From Prochlorococcus sp. RS04 (lineage in GTDB: Bacteria > Cyanobacteriota > Cyanobacteriia > PCC-6307 > Cyanobiaceae), in assembly GCF_001989455.1 (NCBI RefSeq), contig NZ_CP018346.1, positions 1,054,001 to 1,118,000 of the forward strand: DNA of 64,000 bases, written 5' to 3'. Made by a program: the position numbers and the translations under genes. Shown in pieces: positions 29,736 to 39,527 of the stretch; positions within the stretch are counted from its first letter, which is position 1, and each line of letters opens with the position of its first letter. The notes under the pieces were generated by a model that was not told where the DNA came from, did no database searches, and was given only the letters and a program-made list of their open reading frames with translations.

Positions 29736-32462
29736 TTGCTTAATTTAGAGGAATATTTCCCCTTTCCGCTAGATGATTTCCAATTAGAAGCAATACGAGC
29801 TATTAATAGCGGGAATTCTGTTGTTTTAACAGCACCAACAGGTTCGGGCAAAACATTGATAGGTGAATTTGCTATATATAGAGGTTTATCTCATGACAGC
29901 AGAGTTTTTTATACAACACCTTTAAAGGCCCTATCAAACCAAAAGTTCAGAGATTTTGCTAATCAATATGGTGAGAATCAAGTTGGTCTTTTAACTGGAG
30001 ATATAAGCATAAATAGAGAAGCACCAATCTTAGTCATGACGACTGAGATTTTTAGGAACATGCTTTATGGGGAATTTGATGAATTTGATGATCCCTTAGA
30101 AAATTTAGAATCTGTGATTCTTGATGAGTGTCATTATATGAATGACCCCCAAAGAGGTACAGTTTGGGAGGAAACTATAATCCATTGCCCTACTAGAACT
30201 CAAATAATAGCTTTATCGGCAACAATAGCCAATGCAGATCAATTGCAAAATTGGATAGAAAAAGTTCATGGGCCCACAGTACTAATTAATAGTGATAAGA
30301 GACCAGTCCCACTTGATTTTATTTTTTGTAGTGCTAAAGGCTTCCATCCACTTTTAAATAATAAGGGTAATGGAATTCATCCAAACTGTAAGATTTGGAG
30401 AGCTCCTAAAGGGCAGAAAATAAGAGGTAAAGTGGGTAGGATAATGCAACCAAAGTCTCCCTCAATTGGCTTTGTGATCTCGAAACTAGCTGAACGAAAT
30501 ATGTTGCCAGTTATTTATTTTATCTTTAGTAGAAGAGGATGTGACAAGGCTATTGAGAATATAAAAGATTTAACTTTAGTAAGTTATTCAGAAGCAAGTA
30601 TGATATCCCAAAAATTAGATGTTTATCTTAAAAATAATCAGGAAGCAATTAAAGATAAATCTCAATGCGAGGCATTAAAACGCGGTATTGCATCTCATCA
30701 TGCTGGATTATTGCCTGCATGGAAAGAATTAGTTGAGGAATTATTTCAGCAAGGTTTGATAAAAGTTGTTTTTGCCACTGAAACTCTTGCTGCAGGAATA
30801 AATATGCCCGCAAGAACAACTGTTATTTCTTCTTTATCTAAAAGGACAGAAGATGGTCATAGATTATTATTTAGCAGTGAATTTTTGCAAATGTCAGGAA
30901 GAGCTGGAAGAAGAGGAAAAGATACCCAAGGATATGTTGTTACATTGCAAACAAGATTCGAAGGTGCCAAAGAAGCAAGTGCACTGGCTATAAGCAAACC
31001 AAATGCTTTAGAAAGTCAATTCACTCCAAGCTATGGAATGGTACTTAATCTTTTACAAAGTTATACTTTAGCGAAGTCCAAAGAATTAATTAAAAGAAGT
31101 TTTGGTAGTTTTTTATATTTAGGTGAATCATCAGGTGAGAATATAATTCTTGAAAATTTAGATCAGGATTTAATTGAGTTAAAAAAAATTACATCTAACG
31201 TTTCGTGGAAAGATTTTGATGCATACGAAAAGTTAAAAAATCGTCTTAAAGAAGAGAGAAGACTCTTGAAAATTTTAGAAAAACAATCAGCAGAAAAATT
31301 ATCAGAAGAGATAACCAATGCACTTCCATATATAAAAGATGGAAGCTTAATTTCAATTAAAGCTCCCCAAATTAAAAGAAAAATTGTTCCAGGATTAATT
31401 TGTAAGAAAATATATGAATCCCAAAAAATTAAGAGTTTATTGTGTTTGACAATTGATAATTTATTTATTCTTATAAAACCGTCATACATAGTAAGTATTT
31501 TTAATGATTTGGATGTAATTGATGTCTTAGGACTTGAAGTGCCAAAGATGTATTTTTCTGGAGAGGTATTTAGGGGAGATGATATGTCGATGTGTTATGC
31601 GGATCGAATTTTAGAAGTTTCTAAAAAAAATGATTTACAAACTCCACAATATGATTTGACAACGGAAGTTTTGGCCCAAAAGCAACAAATTAATAATTTA
31701 GAAGAAACGGTTACTGATCATCCTGCACACAGATTTGGAGACTCCAAGAAATTAAAGAAATATAGAAAAAGAATTATTGATGTTGAACAAGAAATAAATA
31801 TTAGAAAAAAACTTCTTGAGGATAAAGAAAATCACAACTGGAGAACTTTTACTGATTTGATTAAAATTTTGAATCATTTTGGTTGTTTAAATGATTATGA
31901 ATTGACAGAAGTTGGACAAACAGTTGGTGCAATAAGAAGTGAAAATGAATTATGGATTGGTCTTGTATTAGTTAGTGGTTATTTAGACGATTTAGATCCT
32001 CCTGAGTTAGCTGCAATTATTCAAGCTATATGTGTTGATGTAAGGAGGCCTAATCTTTGGTGTAATTTCAAGCCTTCTCTAAAGGTAATAGATGTTTTTA
32101 ATGAATTAGATGGTTTAAGAAAATTAGTCTCTTTTCAACAAACTAAGTTTAATATTGAAATTCCTATCTATTTAGAAACAGAATTGACTGGAATTATTTC
32201 TGAATGGGCAAGAGGAAAAAAATGGAAAGATTTGGTTTTTAATACTTCACTGGACGAAGGTGATGTAGTGAGGATTATTAGAAGATCAATTGATGTCCTT
32301 TCTCAAGTGCAATACTGTATTGGTGTTAGTAATAAATTAAAAACGAAAGCTAAGCTAGCATTAAAAGCTATCAATCGTTTTCCTGTTTCTGAATCTAATG
32401 ATCTTATAAAAGTCTCTGAAGATATTAATCCTGCAACAAAAAGAATTGACAATAATTTTTAA
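29736..32462 (+). CDS. Ski2/Mtr4-like DExH RNA helicase
   Basis: A 908-residue superfamily 2 helicase. The motifs in order are Q-type PLDDFQLEAI, Walker A APTGSGKT (33-40), DECH (130-133), SAT (161-163) and QMSGRAGRRGKD (385-396). The C-terminal half has the helical domain of the Ski2/Mtr4 group (WARGKKWKDLVFNTSLDEGDVVRIIRR region). In eukaryotes these feed RNA to the exosome; the role in cyanobacteria is not settled. Start is TTG at 29736, giving MLNLEEYFPFPLDDFQ. It ends 10 bases before the convergent fumC. Confidence 0.92.
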   Translation: MLNLEEYFPFPLDDFQLEAIRAINSGNSVVLTAPTGSGKTLIGEFAIYRGLSHDSRVFYTTPLKALSNQKFRDFANQYGENQVGLLTGDISINREAPILVMTTEIFRNMLYGEFDEFDDPLENLESVILDECHYMNDPQRGTVWEETIIHCPTRTQIIALSATIANADQLQNWIEKVHGPTVLINSDKRPVPLDFIFCSAKGFHPLLNNKGNGIHPNCKIWRAPKGQKIRGKVGRIMQPKSPSIGFVISKLAERNMLPVIYFIFSRRGCDKAIENIKDLTLVSYSEASMISQKLDVYLKNNQEAIKDKSQCEALKRGIASHHAGLLPAWKELVEELFQQGLIKVVFATETLAAGINMPARTTVISSLSKRTEDGHRLLFSSEFLQMSGRAGRRGKDTQGYVVTLQTRFEGAKEASALAISKPNALESQFTPSYGMVLNLLQSYTLAKSKELIKRSFGSFLYLGESSGENIILENLDQDLIELKKITSNVSWKDFDAYEKLKNRLKEERRLLKILEKQSAEKLSEEITNALPYIKDGSLISIKAPQIKRKIVPGLICKKIYESQKIKSLLCLTIDNLFILIKPSYIVSIFNDLDVIDVLGLEVPKMYFSGEVFRGDDMSMCYADRILEVSKKNDLQTPQYDLTTEVLAQKQQINNLEETVTDHPAHRFGDSKKLKKYRKRIIDVEQEINIRKKLLEDKENHNWRTFTDLIKILNHFGCLNDYELTEVGQTVGAIRSENELWIGLVLVSGYLDDLDPPELAAIIQAICVDVRRPNLWCNFKPSLKVIDVFNELDGLRKLVSFQQTKFNIEIPIYLETELTGIISEWARGKKWKDLVFNTSLDEGDVVRIIRRSIDVLSQVQYCIGVSNKLKTKAKLALKAINRFPVSESNDLIKVSEDINPATKRIDNNF

Positions 32463-32472
32463 ATTTTTTTAA

Positions 32473-33858
32473 TCAAATCATTGAATTGAAATTCATTGCT
32501 TCATCAAATTCATCTTCGTTTAAATAACCTAATTTAATTGTTGCCTCTTTTAAATTTAATGATTCTTTGAAGGCAAGGTTTGCAATTTCAGCTGCTTTTT
32601 CATAACCAACTTTTGGCACTATGGCTGTAACCAACATTAGTGAATTTTCTAAATTTAACTTCATTCTATTTTGATTAGGTTCCATCCCATCAACTAATTT
32701 TATTCTGAAGTTTTCTATTACATTTTTAAGTAATTTTAAACTTGTGAGAATATTAAATCCAATAAGAGGCTTATATTCATTCATCTGTAAAGTGCCGCTA
32801 GAATTTGCCATTGAGACTGCATATTCAAGACCCATTATCTGTGTACAAACCATTGATAAGGCTTCGCATTGAGTTGGATTAATTTTACCCGGCATAATAG
32901 AACTTCCAGGTTCATTTTTAGGAATAATTAGTTCATATATTCCTGATCTTGGACCAGAAGATAGAATTTTTATATCATTTGAAATTTTAAATAATGCACC
33001 TGCTAATATTTTTATCTGACTCATTACTTGAGCAAGACGATCATGCGAGGCCATGATAGAAAAGTTATTTTTTGATTTATAGAACATTAGATTAGTATCA
33101 TAGGAAATTGATTTTATAGACTCTTCACAAAATCCTTTTGGACAATTAATCCCTGTACCAACCGCAGTTCCTCCTAGAGGTAAGAAATACAATTCATTCA
33201 GACTTATAATAATTGCATTCTCAGCATCTTTAAGTTGCTCTGACCATCCTGATATTTCTTGCCCAAAAGTAAGGGGAACTGCATCTTGAAAATGGGTTCT
33301 TCCTATCTTTATAAGGTCTTTCCATTCTTCACTTTTTTTATCAAGGACCTTAGTAAGTTCTCTGATCGTTGGAACTAAATTTTTGATTATTTCATTAACA
33401 ACAGATATTTGAATAGCAGCAGGGAAAGTGTCATTTGTTGACTGAGATTTATTTACATCATCATTCGGATGAATTGGTTGATGACTACCAAGCTCTGAAT
33501 TAGTTTTTAAAGCTGCAATATTTGAAATTACCTCATTAACATTCATATTTGTTTGCGTGCCACTACCTGTTTGCCAAACCTTTAAGGGAAACTGTGAATC
33601 GTGAAGCCCATCAAGTATTTCCGTACATGCCTCCACAATCAAATCTTTTTTCTTTTTATCTATTAAACCTAAATTGAAATTCGCAATTGAAGCAGCTTTT
33701 TTTATGAGGGTCAGTGAATAAATTAACTCAATTGGAATTAATTCTTCTCCAATAGAAAAATTTATTATCGATCTTTGTGTTTGAGCACCCCACAAAGCTT
33801 CCATGGGAACCTCTATTGTTCCCATACTATCTTTTTCAATCCTAAAGTTTTTGGTCAT
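32473..33858 (-). CDS. fumC: Fumarate hydratase, class II
   Basis: Hydrates fumarate to malate. The 461-residue protein starts with FRIEKDSMGTIEVPMEALWG and has WQTGSGTQTNMNVNEVI, GRTHFQDAVPLTFGQE and the signature GSSIMPGKINPTQCE. These separate it from aspartase and from the neighbouring purB. It follows purB after 48 bases that form a hairpin, and shows a clear Shine-Dalgarno (AGAGGA) between the hairpin and the ATG. Fumarate is a product of PurB, so the pairing makes metabolic sense. Confidence 0.96.
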   Translation of the reverse strand: MTKNFRIEKDSMGTIEVPMEALWGAQTQRSIINFSIGEELIPIELIYSLTLIKKAASIANFNLGLIDKKKKDLIVEACTEILDGLHDSQFPLKVWQTGSGTQTNMNVNEVISNIAALKTNSELGSHQPIHPNDDVNKSQSTNDTFPAAIQISVVNEIIKNLVPTIRELTKVLDKKSEEWKDLIKIGRTHFQDAVPLTFGQEISGWSEQLKDAENAIIISLNELYFLPLGGTAVGTGINCPKGFCEESIKSISYDTNLMFYKSKNNFSIMASHDRLAQVMSQIKILAGALFKISNDIKILSSGPRSGIYELIIPKNEPGSSIMPGKINPTQCEALSMVCTQIMGLEYAVSMANSSGTLQMNEYKPLIGFNILTSLKLLKNVIENFRIKLVDGMEPNQNRMKLNLENSLMLVTAIVPKVGYEKAAEIANLAFKESLNLKEATIKLGYLNEDEFDEAMNFNSMI

Positions 33859-33865
33859 TATTCCT

Positions 33866-33901
33866 CTGAAAACACTGGTTTAACTTGGATAAGGTTTTCA
33901 G
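33866..33901 (-). promoter_or_regulatory. Hairpin filling the purB-fumC spacer
   Basis: CTGAAAAC (33866-33873) and GTTTTCAG (33894-33901) are perfect 8-base complements around a 20-base loop. The 3' arm, read on the minus strand, ends directly at the AGAGGA Shine-Dalgarno of fumC, 7 bases before its ATG; the 5' arm starts 5 bases after the purB stop. No U-run follows, so it is not a plain terminator. Confidence 0.6.
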
Positions 33902-33906
33902 TAACC

Positions 33907-35202
33907 CTAGATACCTAACTTCTCCCATATTACACTTAAATTATTGAGATGAATTGAAGGATTAAAACATTCTTCTAAGTCACTTTGATCAATAAAATCC
34001 ATAATTTCATTATCTCTCTCTATATTTTGTTTGAAATTCCCATTCTGAGTATTCCAGGCCAGATGCGCATTCTTTTGTACTAAGCTATAAGCTTTTTCTC
34101 TAGACAAGCCCTTCTCTACAAGCAAAAGTAAAACTTTCTGACTAAATATTACACCACCATATATATTTAAATTTTTGAGCATATTTTTTGGATAAACTTC
34201 TAAATTGCTCACTATATCTTGCATTTCCCTGAGCATAAAATGCAAGCAGATTGATACATCAGGTAGCATGATACGTTCATTTGAACTATGGCTTATATCT
34301 CTTTCGTGCCAAAGTGGAACATTTTCAAGTGCTGTTAAGACGTAACTCCTCAAAATTCTTGCTAAACCACTTACTCTTTCACTTCGAATAGGATTTCTTT
34401 TATGAGGCATGGCAGAACTTCCTTTTTGCCCTTTTGTAAAGCCCTCCTCAACTTCTAAAACATCAGTTCTTTGTAAATTTCTTATTTCAGTTGAGAATCT
34501 ATCTAGAGAAGCACCAACTAGTGCAATAGTTTGAACATATTCTGCATGTCTATCTCTCGATATAACCTGCGTGCTTGCTGTATCAGGTTTTAAGCCGAGT
34601 AAATCACAAGTTATTTGTTCTACTTTAGGATTCGTATTAGCGTAAGTTCCCATTGCACCACTTATTTGTCCAATTGCTACAGAATCTTTCAGAGTTAACA
34701 ATCTTTTTTTATTCCTAATTATTTCTGCTAACCATCCAGCAAGTTTAAAACCGAAGGAAATTGGCTCCCCATGAATTGCATGAGATCTACCAATCATTAA
34801 TGTATTTTTATGCTTCCTTGCTAAAAATCTGATTTCATTTTCTAGGTTCTCAATTTCTTCTAATAACAATTCGCAAGAATCTTTTAACTGAAGAGATAAG
34901 CCAGTATCAAGTACATCACTACTGGTCATACCAACATGAATATATCTTCCAGAATCTCCTACAAATTCATTAACGCTTGTAAGAAATGCTATGACATCAT
35001 GTTTAACTTCTTTCTCAATTTCTGTAATTCTAGTTTCATCAAACTTTGCATTTGAACGTATCTCTTTCATAGCATTCTCAGGAATTTTTCCCAGGGAAAA
35101 ATTTGCTTCACATGCAGCTATCTCAACCTTAAGCCAACTCTGGAATTTTGCGCTATCAGTCCAGATTTTCCCCATTTCGGGTAATGTGTAACGCTCGATC
35201 AC
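33907..35202 (-). CDS. purB: Adenylosuccinate lyase
   Basis: Catalyses two fumarate-releasing steps in purine synthesis. The 431-residue protein starts MIERYTLPEMGKIWTDSAKF and has HVGMTSSDVLDTGLSLQL, GRSHAIHGEPISFGFK and the signature GSSAMPHKRNP, in which the mobile-loop serines are kept. It is upstream of fumC on the minus strand, and the two are likely cotranscribed. Confidence 0.97.
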   Translation of the reverse strand: MIERYTLPEMGKIWTDSAKFQSWLKVEIAACEANFSLGKIPENAMKEIRSNAKFDETRITEIEKEVKHDVIAFLTSVNEFVGDSGRYIHVGMTSSDVLDTGLSLQLKDSCELLLEEIENLENEIRFLARKHKNTLMIGRSHAIHGEPISFGFKLAGWLAEIIRNKKRLLTLKDSVAIGQISGAMGTYANTNPKVEQITCDLLGLKPDTASTQVISRDRHAEYVQTIALVGASLDRFSTEIRNLQRTDVLEVEEGFTKGQKGSSAMPHKRNPIRSERVSGLARILRSYVLTALENVPLWHERDISHSSNERIMLPDVSICLHFMLREMQDIVSNLEVYPKNMLKNLNIYGGVIFSQKVLLLLVEKGLSREKAYSLVQKNAHLAWNTQNGNFKQNIERDNEIMDFIDQSDLEECFNPSIHLNNLSVIWEKLGI

Positions 35203-35267
35203 AATTTTTATTAATTATCAATTTAAACTTTATAACCAAAATCGAATTATTGCTTTATACCTTAAAG

Positions 35268-35345
35268 ATGTACTTGCCATTGAACATATTTGCCTGGTTT
35301 TTATTTTCTTATGTAACATTTTTCTGGCTAATTAAGAAAGCTTAA
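35268..35345 (+). CDS. Possible 25-residue single-span membrane peptide
   Basis: An ATG-started ORF of 25 codons: a short N-terminus (MYLPLN), a continuous hydrophobic aromatic span (IFAWFLFSYVTFFWLI) and a KKA tail. It lies in the 280-base region between purB and the TlyA gene. Size and shape recall tiny thylakoid-complex subunits, but I cannot match it to PetL, PetN, PsaM, PsbM or Psb30. No Shine-Dalgarno is visible. It may be a chance ORF in AT-rich DNA. Confidence 0.35.
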   Translation: MYLPLNIFAWFLFSYVTFFWLIKKA

Positions 35346-35482
35346 ACATAAAAATGTTTGCATTTATTCCTATCCTAAATAATGGGTAATTTTTTAGTTC
35401 TTATTTAAAATTGGAAGGTATTAAAGAATTTAGATCTTAATCTTGTAGAAGTTCATTTTTCAGTCCTTTTATTGATTAATAG

Positions 35483-36295
35483 ATGATTAAAAAAAGTAGA
35501 TTAGACCTTTATCTTCTAAATAATGGTTTATGTGAAACTCGTCAAAAAGCCCAAGGTTTAATTCTTGCGGGTAAGGTTAGAGATATTAATGGAAAAGTAT
35601 GGGATAAACCTGGACAACAAGTATTAATTGGATCTGAATTTTTTATTGATTCCGAACCTATGTTTGTATCAAGGGGCGGCGAAAAATTATTGGAGGCATT
35701 TAAAAAACTTGAAATTAAAGTAAAAGATAAAATATGTATTGACGCAGGAATCTCTACTGGGGGATTTACTGATTGCTTATTGCAACAAGGAGCAAAGTTA
35801 GTTTATGGGATAGATGTTGGTTATGGCCAGACTGCATGGAAGATTAGAAATAATCCAAAGGTCATACTTTTTGAAAGAACCAATATTCGCAATTTAAAAC
35901 CTAAGGATCTTTTATCTAGAAGTAATGAATTACCAAATTTTGTTGTTGCTGATTTGTCTTTTATTTCATTAAAGTTAGTTTTTAAATCTATTGGTAATTT
36001 ATTAGAAGGTGATTGTATTGAGGGAATATTTTTAATTAAACCCCAATTTGAGGTAGGTAAAGATAAAGTCAGTAAAGGAGGTGTTGTTCGCAATCCTAAA
36101 TTCCATACTGAGGCTATACAGTCTGTTATCTATGCTGCTAAGAATTTCCAATGGAATATAAAGAATTTGATAGCTTCTCCGCTGGTAGGTCCTGCTGGGA
36201 ATCATGAATATTTAGCTTGGATGAAATTAGGAAGTCAATCAAATAAAAGTATTAATAGTGAATATATACAAAATTTAGTAAAAGAAACTCTTTAA
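35483..36295 (+). CDS. tlyA: TlyA-family rRNA 2'-O-methyltransferase (S4 plus FtsJ-like domain)
   Basis: A 270-residue protein with an S4 RNA-binding domain (SRLDLYLLNNGLCETRQKAQ, residues 5-24) and an FtsJ-like SAM domain with IDAGISTGGFTD (86-97), YGIDVGYGQ, VADLSFISLKL and LIKPQFEVGK. Mycobacterial TlyA methylates 16S and 23S rRNA; in many genomes the family is still called hemolysin A. It ends 1 base before the convergent glnB stop. Confidence 0.9.
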   Translation: MIKKSRLDLYLLNNGLCETRQKAQGLILAGKVRDINGKVWDKPGQQVLIGSEFFIDSEPMFVSRGGEKLLEAFKKLEIKVKDKICIDAGISTGGFTDCLLQQGAKLVYGIDVGYGQTAWKIRNNPKVILFERTNIRNLKPKDLLSRSNELPNFVVADLSFISLKLVFKSIGNLLEGDCIEGIFLIKPQFEVGKDKVSKGGVVRNPKFHTEAIQSVIYAAKNFQWNIKNLIASPLVGPAGNHEYLAWMKLGSQSNKSINSEYIQNLVKETL

Positions 36296-36296
36296 A

Positions 36297-36659
<363 letters not shown>

Positions 36660-36905
36660 TTAATTGTTTTTTGGGAAAACATCCAACATTGAAATATCAG
36701 ACAAACATTCAACATTAAGGCCTGCATTCTTGGCGTCTTCAATTAATAGTTGGGAATTTTCTTCAGAAATTATTACTGTACTATTTGACAGCGCTTCCCA
36801 CTGATCATTCTCAAAGTGTGTTTGAAGCCATAACATTCCAATTGCAGTTTTGGGTTGAAGGGATTTATTTAATTTGTTATCAATTGTTATCAAACAAATG
36901 TCCAT
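36660..36905 (-). CDS. Small unknown protein encoded upstream of glnB
   Basis: An 81-residue protein starting MDICLITIDNKLNKSLQPKTA. The pattern of strands and helices (IGMLWLQTHFENDQWEAL, TVIISEENSQLLIEDAKNAG) suggests a small alpha/beta fold. No motif I recognise, no membrane span, no signal peptide. It is 24 bases upstream of glnB on the same strand and directly follows an NtcA-like site, so a nitrogen-linked role or interaction with PII is possible but unproven. Confidence 0.75.
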   Translation of the reverse strand: MDICLITIDNKLNKSLQPKTAIGMLWLQTHFENDQWEALSNSTVIISEENSQLLIEDAKNAGLNVECLSDISMLDVFPKNN

Positions 36906-36927
36906 TAATTTTCCATTGAACTAAACA

Positions 36928-36971
36928 CATATAAACCTTTCGACTGACATTGTGAATGTTACTATTGATAC
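36928..36971 (-). promoter_or_regulatory. NtcA-like site and -10 element ahead of the small gene and glnB
   Basis: On the minus strand GTATCAATAGTAAC (36971-36958) matches GTA-N8-TAC at five of six defined bases. An A/T-rich -10-like TATATG (36933-36928) begins 24 bases further on, in the range known for NtcA-activated promoters. The start codon of the 81-codon gene is at 36905. The geometry is persuasive; binding is not shown. Confidence 0.5.
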
Positions 36972-37070
36972 AAAAATAAGATTTAACATCTTTTGACTTA
37001 GTCAATCGTAATACTTAGATTTGTTGATACTTTTGCGAATTTTTATCTTTATATATAGTTTTTATATAGG

Positions 37071-37093
37071 TTTAGTAAAAAAGTTCTACTAAA
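37071..37093 (+). promoter_or_regulatory. Hairpin directly before the queF start codon
   Basis: TTTAGTA (37071-37077) and TACTAAA (37087-37093) are perfect 7-base complements around the 9-base loop AAAAAGTTC, and the queF ATG is at 37095. The hairpin covers the ribosome-binding region, so it could hold down translation. It does not fit the preQ1-I aptamer pattern. Confidence 0.45.
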
Positions 37094-37094
37094 A

Positions 37095-37505
37095 ATGAGT
37101 ACAGCTAAATTAGAAGATTCGACTCAAAGACCGCTATATGGTGAAAGAATTATTGAAGAATCAAAAATAATTTGTTTCGATAATCCAAATAAGAAAAGAA
37201 TTTATGAAATTTCTATTCAGTTACCTGAATTTACATGTAAGTGCCCCTTTTCTGGTTATCCAGATTTTGCAAAGCTAAATATTATTTATCAACCTAATTT
37301 GAAAGTCTATGAGTTGAAGTCTTTAAAACTTTACATTAATAATTTTAGAGACATAAAAATATCACATGAGGAAGTTGTGAATAGAATTATGGATGATTTA
37401 GTGAATGAAGGTTCACCTCACTGGATACATTTAAATGCTGCATTTAACCCCAGAGGGAATGTTTCTATGCAGTTAGATATTTTTAGTGGGCAGAAAAGAA
37501 ATTAA
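37095..37505 (+). CDS. queF: NADPH-dependent 7-cyano-7-deazaguanine reductase QueF
   Basis: Reduces preQ0 to preQ1 for the queuosine tRNA modification. The 136-residue protein is of the short, single-domain (YkvM) type. It has the catalytic Cys50 and Asp57 in [14 protein letters not shown] and the QueF signature [15 protein letters not shown]. It overlaps the convergent ccs1 stop by 4 bases. Other queuosine genes are not in this window. Confidence 0.96.
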   Translation: MSTAKLEDSTQRPLYGERIIEESKIICFDNPNKKRIYEISIQLPEFTCKCPFSGYPDFAKLNIIYQPNLKVYELKSLKLYINNFRDIKISHEEVVNRIMDDLVNEGSPHWIHLNAAFNPRGNVSMQLDIFSGQKRN

Positions 37506-38788
37506 AAATTTTTTATTTCGTCTGATAATTTAAAAAATTCTTTTTTAAAACCAACTAGATTTTTATTACTAAGGCCTCCAATAGATAACTTTTGTGATTC
37601 TTTATTTACCAGAATCCATAATTGGTTTGTTGGTATAAGACTTATTATTGTTCCAAAAATTATTAAGATAAAAGAAAAGTAAATAAATGGTATAGACGGA
37701 TCATTTTTAATTATTAATCCACTGCTAGGGATTATTTTTTTAAGAGATACTTTTGAAGAGTTAACTTCTAAAGGATCGTCATTGATATAGAGATTATTCC
37801 CGGAAAAATTTTCTATATTCGAAATTTTAAGTGGACCATTTTCATTATCTATTGTTAATAGGAAATTTTTTTTTGTCTCCGATCCTAATTCAACTAAAAC
37901 TCCCCAAACTTGATTACCGATTTCTGGAATCTCTTTTAATTGTAATTGATAAAGGAGATTATCTATTTCTAAAACAACATTTGATATTGCCCAATCTGCT
38001 TGATAAATCGTTAATCCTTTAAACCTGATTGGGTGATTAACTTTGGTTGTTTTCATTTCATCTAAATTTAAATCTTCAGAAGAAAAATTTAATTTTGAAA
38101 TAAACTGTTTGGGCACTCCATCACTTTCACGTTCTATAGAAAAATCGACTAATTTTACATTGGCTTTTGAGTTTGTGCTCTCATTAACAAGATCTAAAGT
38201 TTCTCCTGGCAGTAAATATTGTTCTTTTGATTGACTTGTAAAACTTCCATATGCTGAACCTATAAGTAAAACTATTAATCCGATATGTACAACTAAAGGG
38301 CCGATTTTTCCAATTAACCCCTTTCTTGCAGAAATATGACTATTAAATTTGTATGTTTTCCATCCTTTTTTTTTAAGTAATAAATCTACTTTTGATATAT
38401 GTTCTCCATCTTGATTGATTGGATGACTTGTCGTTAGTTGCAGTTTTCTAAATTTTTTTTCGCTCTTATATTCAATCCATTTTAATGAAGCTTTTAATGA
38501 AGGAATTTGCCTCCTGAAACTACAAGCTGCCAGTGAAATGCAAAGAAGAATTAATGTAAATAAAAACCAAAAGCTTGTATATATGTGATCCAATTGAAGT
38601 TTTAAGACTTTTTCTCCATCTAAAAATCCAAAAATGGGAGCTCTATCGAAATTATCAATATAGAATTTATTATTACTACCTTGAGGAATAAAAGTACCTA
38701 TTCCACTTGTAATAGCAATGAAGATTATCAGCGATATAGCGAATCTTAAACTTGATATTTTTAAAATTAGATTCTTAAAAATAATCAT
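37502..38788 (-). CDS. ccs1: Cytochrome c biogenesis protein Ccs1 (ResB family)
   Basis: Membrane part of the System II haem ligation machinery that attaches haem to c-type cytochromes in the lumen. The 428-residue protein has hydrophobic spans near the N-terminus ([20 protein letters not shown]), at about residues 70-90 and 165-182, and one near the C-terminus ([19 protein letters not shown]), around a large lumenal domain. The segment [19 protein letters not shown] carries a His likely to contact haem. It directly follows ccdA, whose product supplies reductant. CcsA is not in this window. Confidence 0.92.
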   Translation of the reverse strand: MIIFKNLILKISSLRFAISLIIFIAITSGIGTFIPQGSNNKFYIDNFDRAPIFGFLDGEKVLKLQLDHIYTSFWFLFTLILLCISLAACSFRRQIPSLKASLKWIEYKSEKKFRKLQLTTSHPINQDGEHISKVDLLLKKKGWKTYKFNSHISARKGLIGKIGPLVVHIGLIVLLIGSAYGSFTSQSKEQYLLPGETLDLVNESTNSKANVKLVDFSIERESDGVPKQFISKLNFSSEDLNLDEMKTTKVNHPIRFKGLTIYQADWAISNVVLEIDNLLYQLQLKEIPEIGNQVWGVLVELGSETKKNFLLTIDNENGPLKISNIENFSGNNLYINDDPLEVNSSKVSLKKIIPSSGLIIKNDPSIPFIYFSFILIIFGTIISLIPTNQLWILVNKESQKLSIGGLSNKNLVGFKKEFFKLSDEIKNF

Positions 38789-39445
38789 TTAAATCCAATT
38801 TGAAAATAAATTTAATAACCCTAGGGAAAGTAAAAATATCCCACTTAAAGTCGGAATTATTTGACTAAATTTTCTAAGAGCTAAAAATTGCTTTAAGTTT
38901 TCTGCAGTAGCTCCTGCAATGATTAATGGGGTTACTTGGCCTATCCCAAAGAAAAATAAAAAAATAATAGATATTAGCGGGTTTTTAGCTTGCGATACCC
39001 AAGCCAAAAGAGTTGCTAAAACTGGAGTAATGCAAGGTGAAGAAGCTAGTCCAAATGTAGTTCCTATGGCAAAAGGCGCTATAAATGTTGGTATTTTATC
39101 TTCAATTATTTTTATATCAGGTCCATTCGGAAACTGAAACTTGAGAATTCCTAATAAATTTAAACCCATTATTATTGCTATTAGGGCAACAAATGAATTG
39201 TAATAAGATGGAATTTGCCCATATATTTTTCCTAAGAATCCACTCGCAGCCCCCAGTGCAACAAGCGAAAATACTACACCTCCTGAAAAACTAATAAGTT
39301 TAAATTTATTTTTCTCTGTTCCGCCTATATAAGCAATTGTCACTGGTAGTAATGATAATGAACATGGCCCAAGACTTGTTAAAAGTCCCGCGCTGAAAAC
39401 CAAAAATATAGTAAATAGACCAGGACTATTAAGACCATTCTGCAT
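38789..39445 (-). CDS. ccdA: Thiol:disulfide transporter CcdA
   Basis: Passes reducing equivalents across the thylakoid membrane to keep apocytochrome c cysteines reduced. The 218-residue protein is almost wholly hydrophobic with about six spans. The two redox cysteines are Cys28 in SLGPCSLSLLPV and Cys138 in ASSPCITPVL. It abuts ccs1 with no gap, so the two form a cytochrome c assembly unit. Confidence 0.94.
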   Translation of the reverse strand: MQNGLNSPGLFTIFLVFSAGLLTSLGPCSLSLLPVTIAYIGGTEKNKFKLISFSGGVVFSLVALGAASGFLGKIYGQIPSYYNSFVALIAIIMGLNLLGILKFQFPNGPDIKIIEDKIPTFIAPFAIGTTFGLASSPCITPVLATLLAWVSQAKNPLISIIFLFFFGIGQVTPLIIAGATAENLKQFLALRKFSQIIPTLSGIFLLSLGLLNLFSNWI

Positions 39446-39527
39446 AAGCAGATTACCCTTTTGAGATAATTCTGAAATAACTAAATTAAATGATTCGATA
39501 GCTTGAATTTAATCCTTTAAATTCTAA

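Noticed and set aside
37071-37097. preQ1-I riboswitch before queF
   Set aside because: There is a stem before the start codon, but the loop and A-rich tail do not follow the preQ1-I pattern, so I list only a hairpin.
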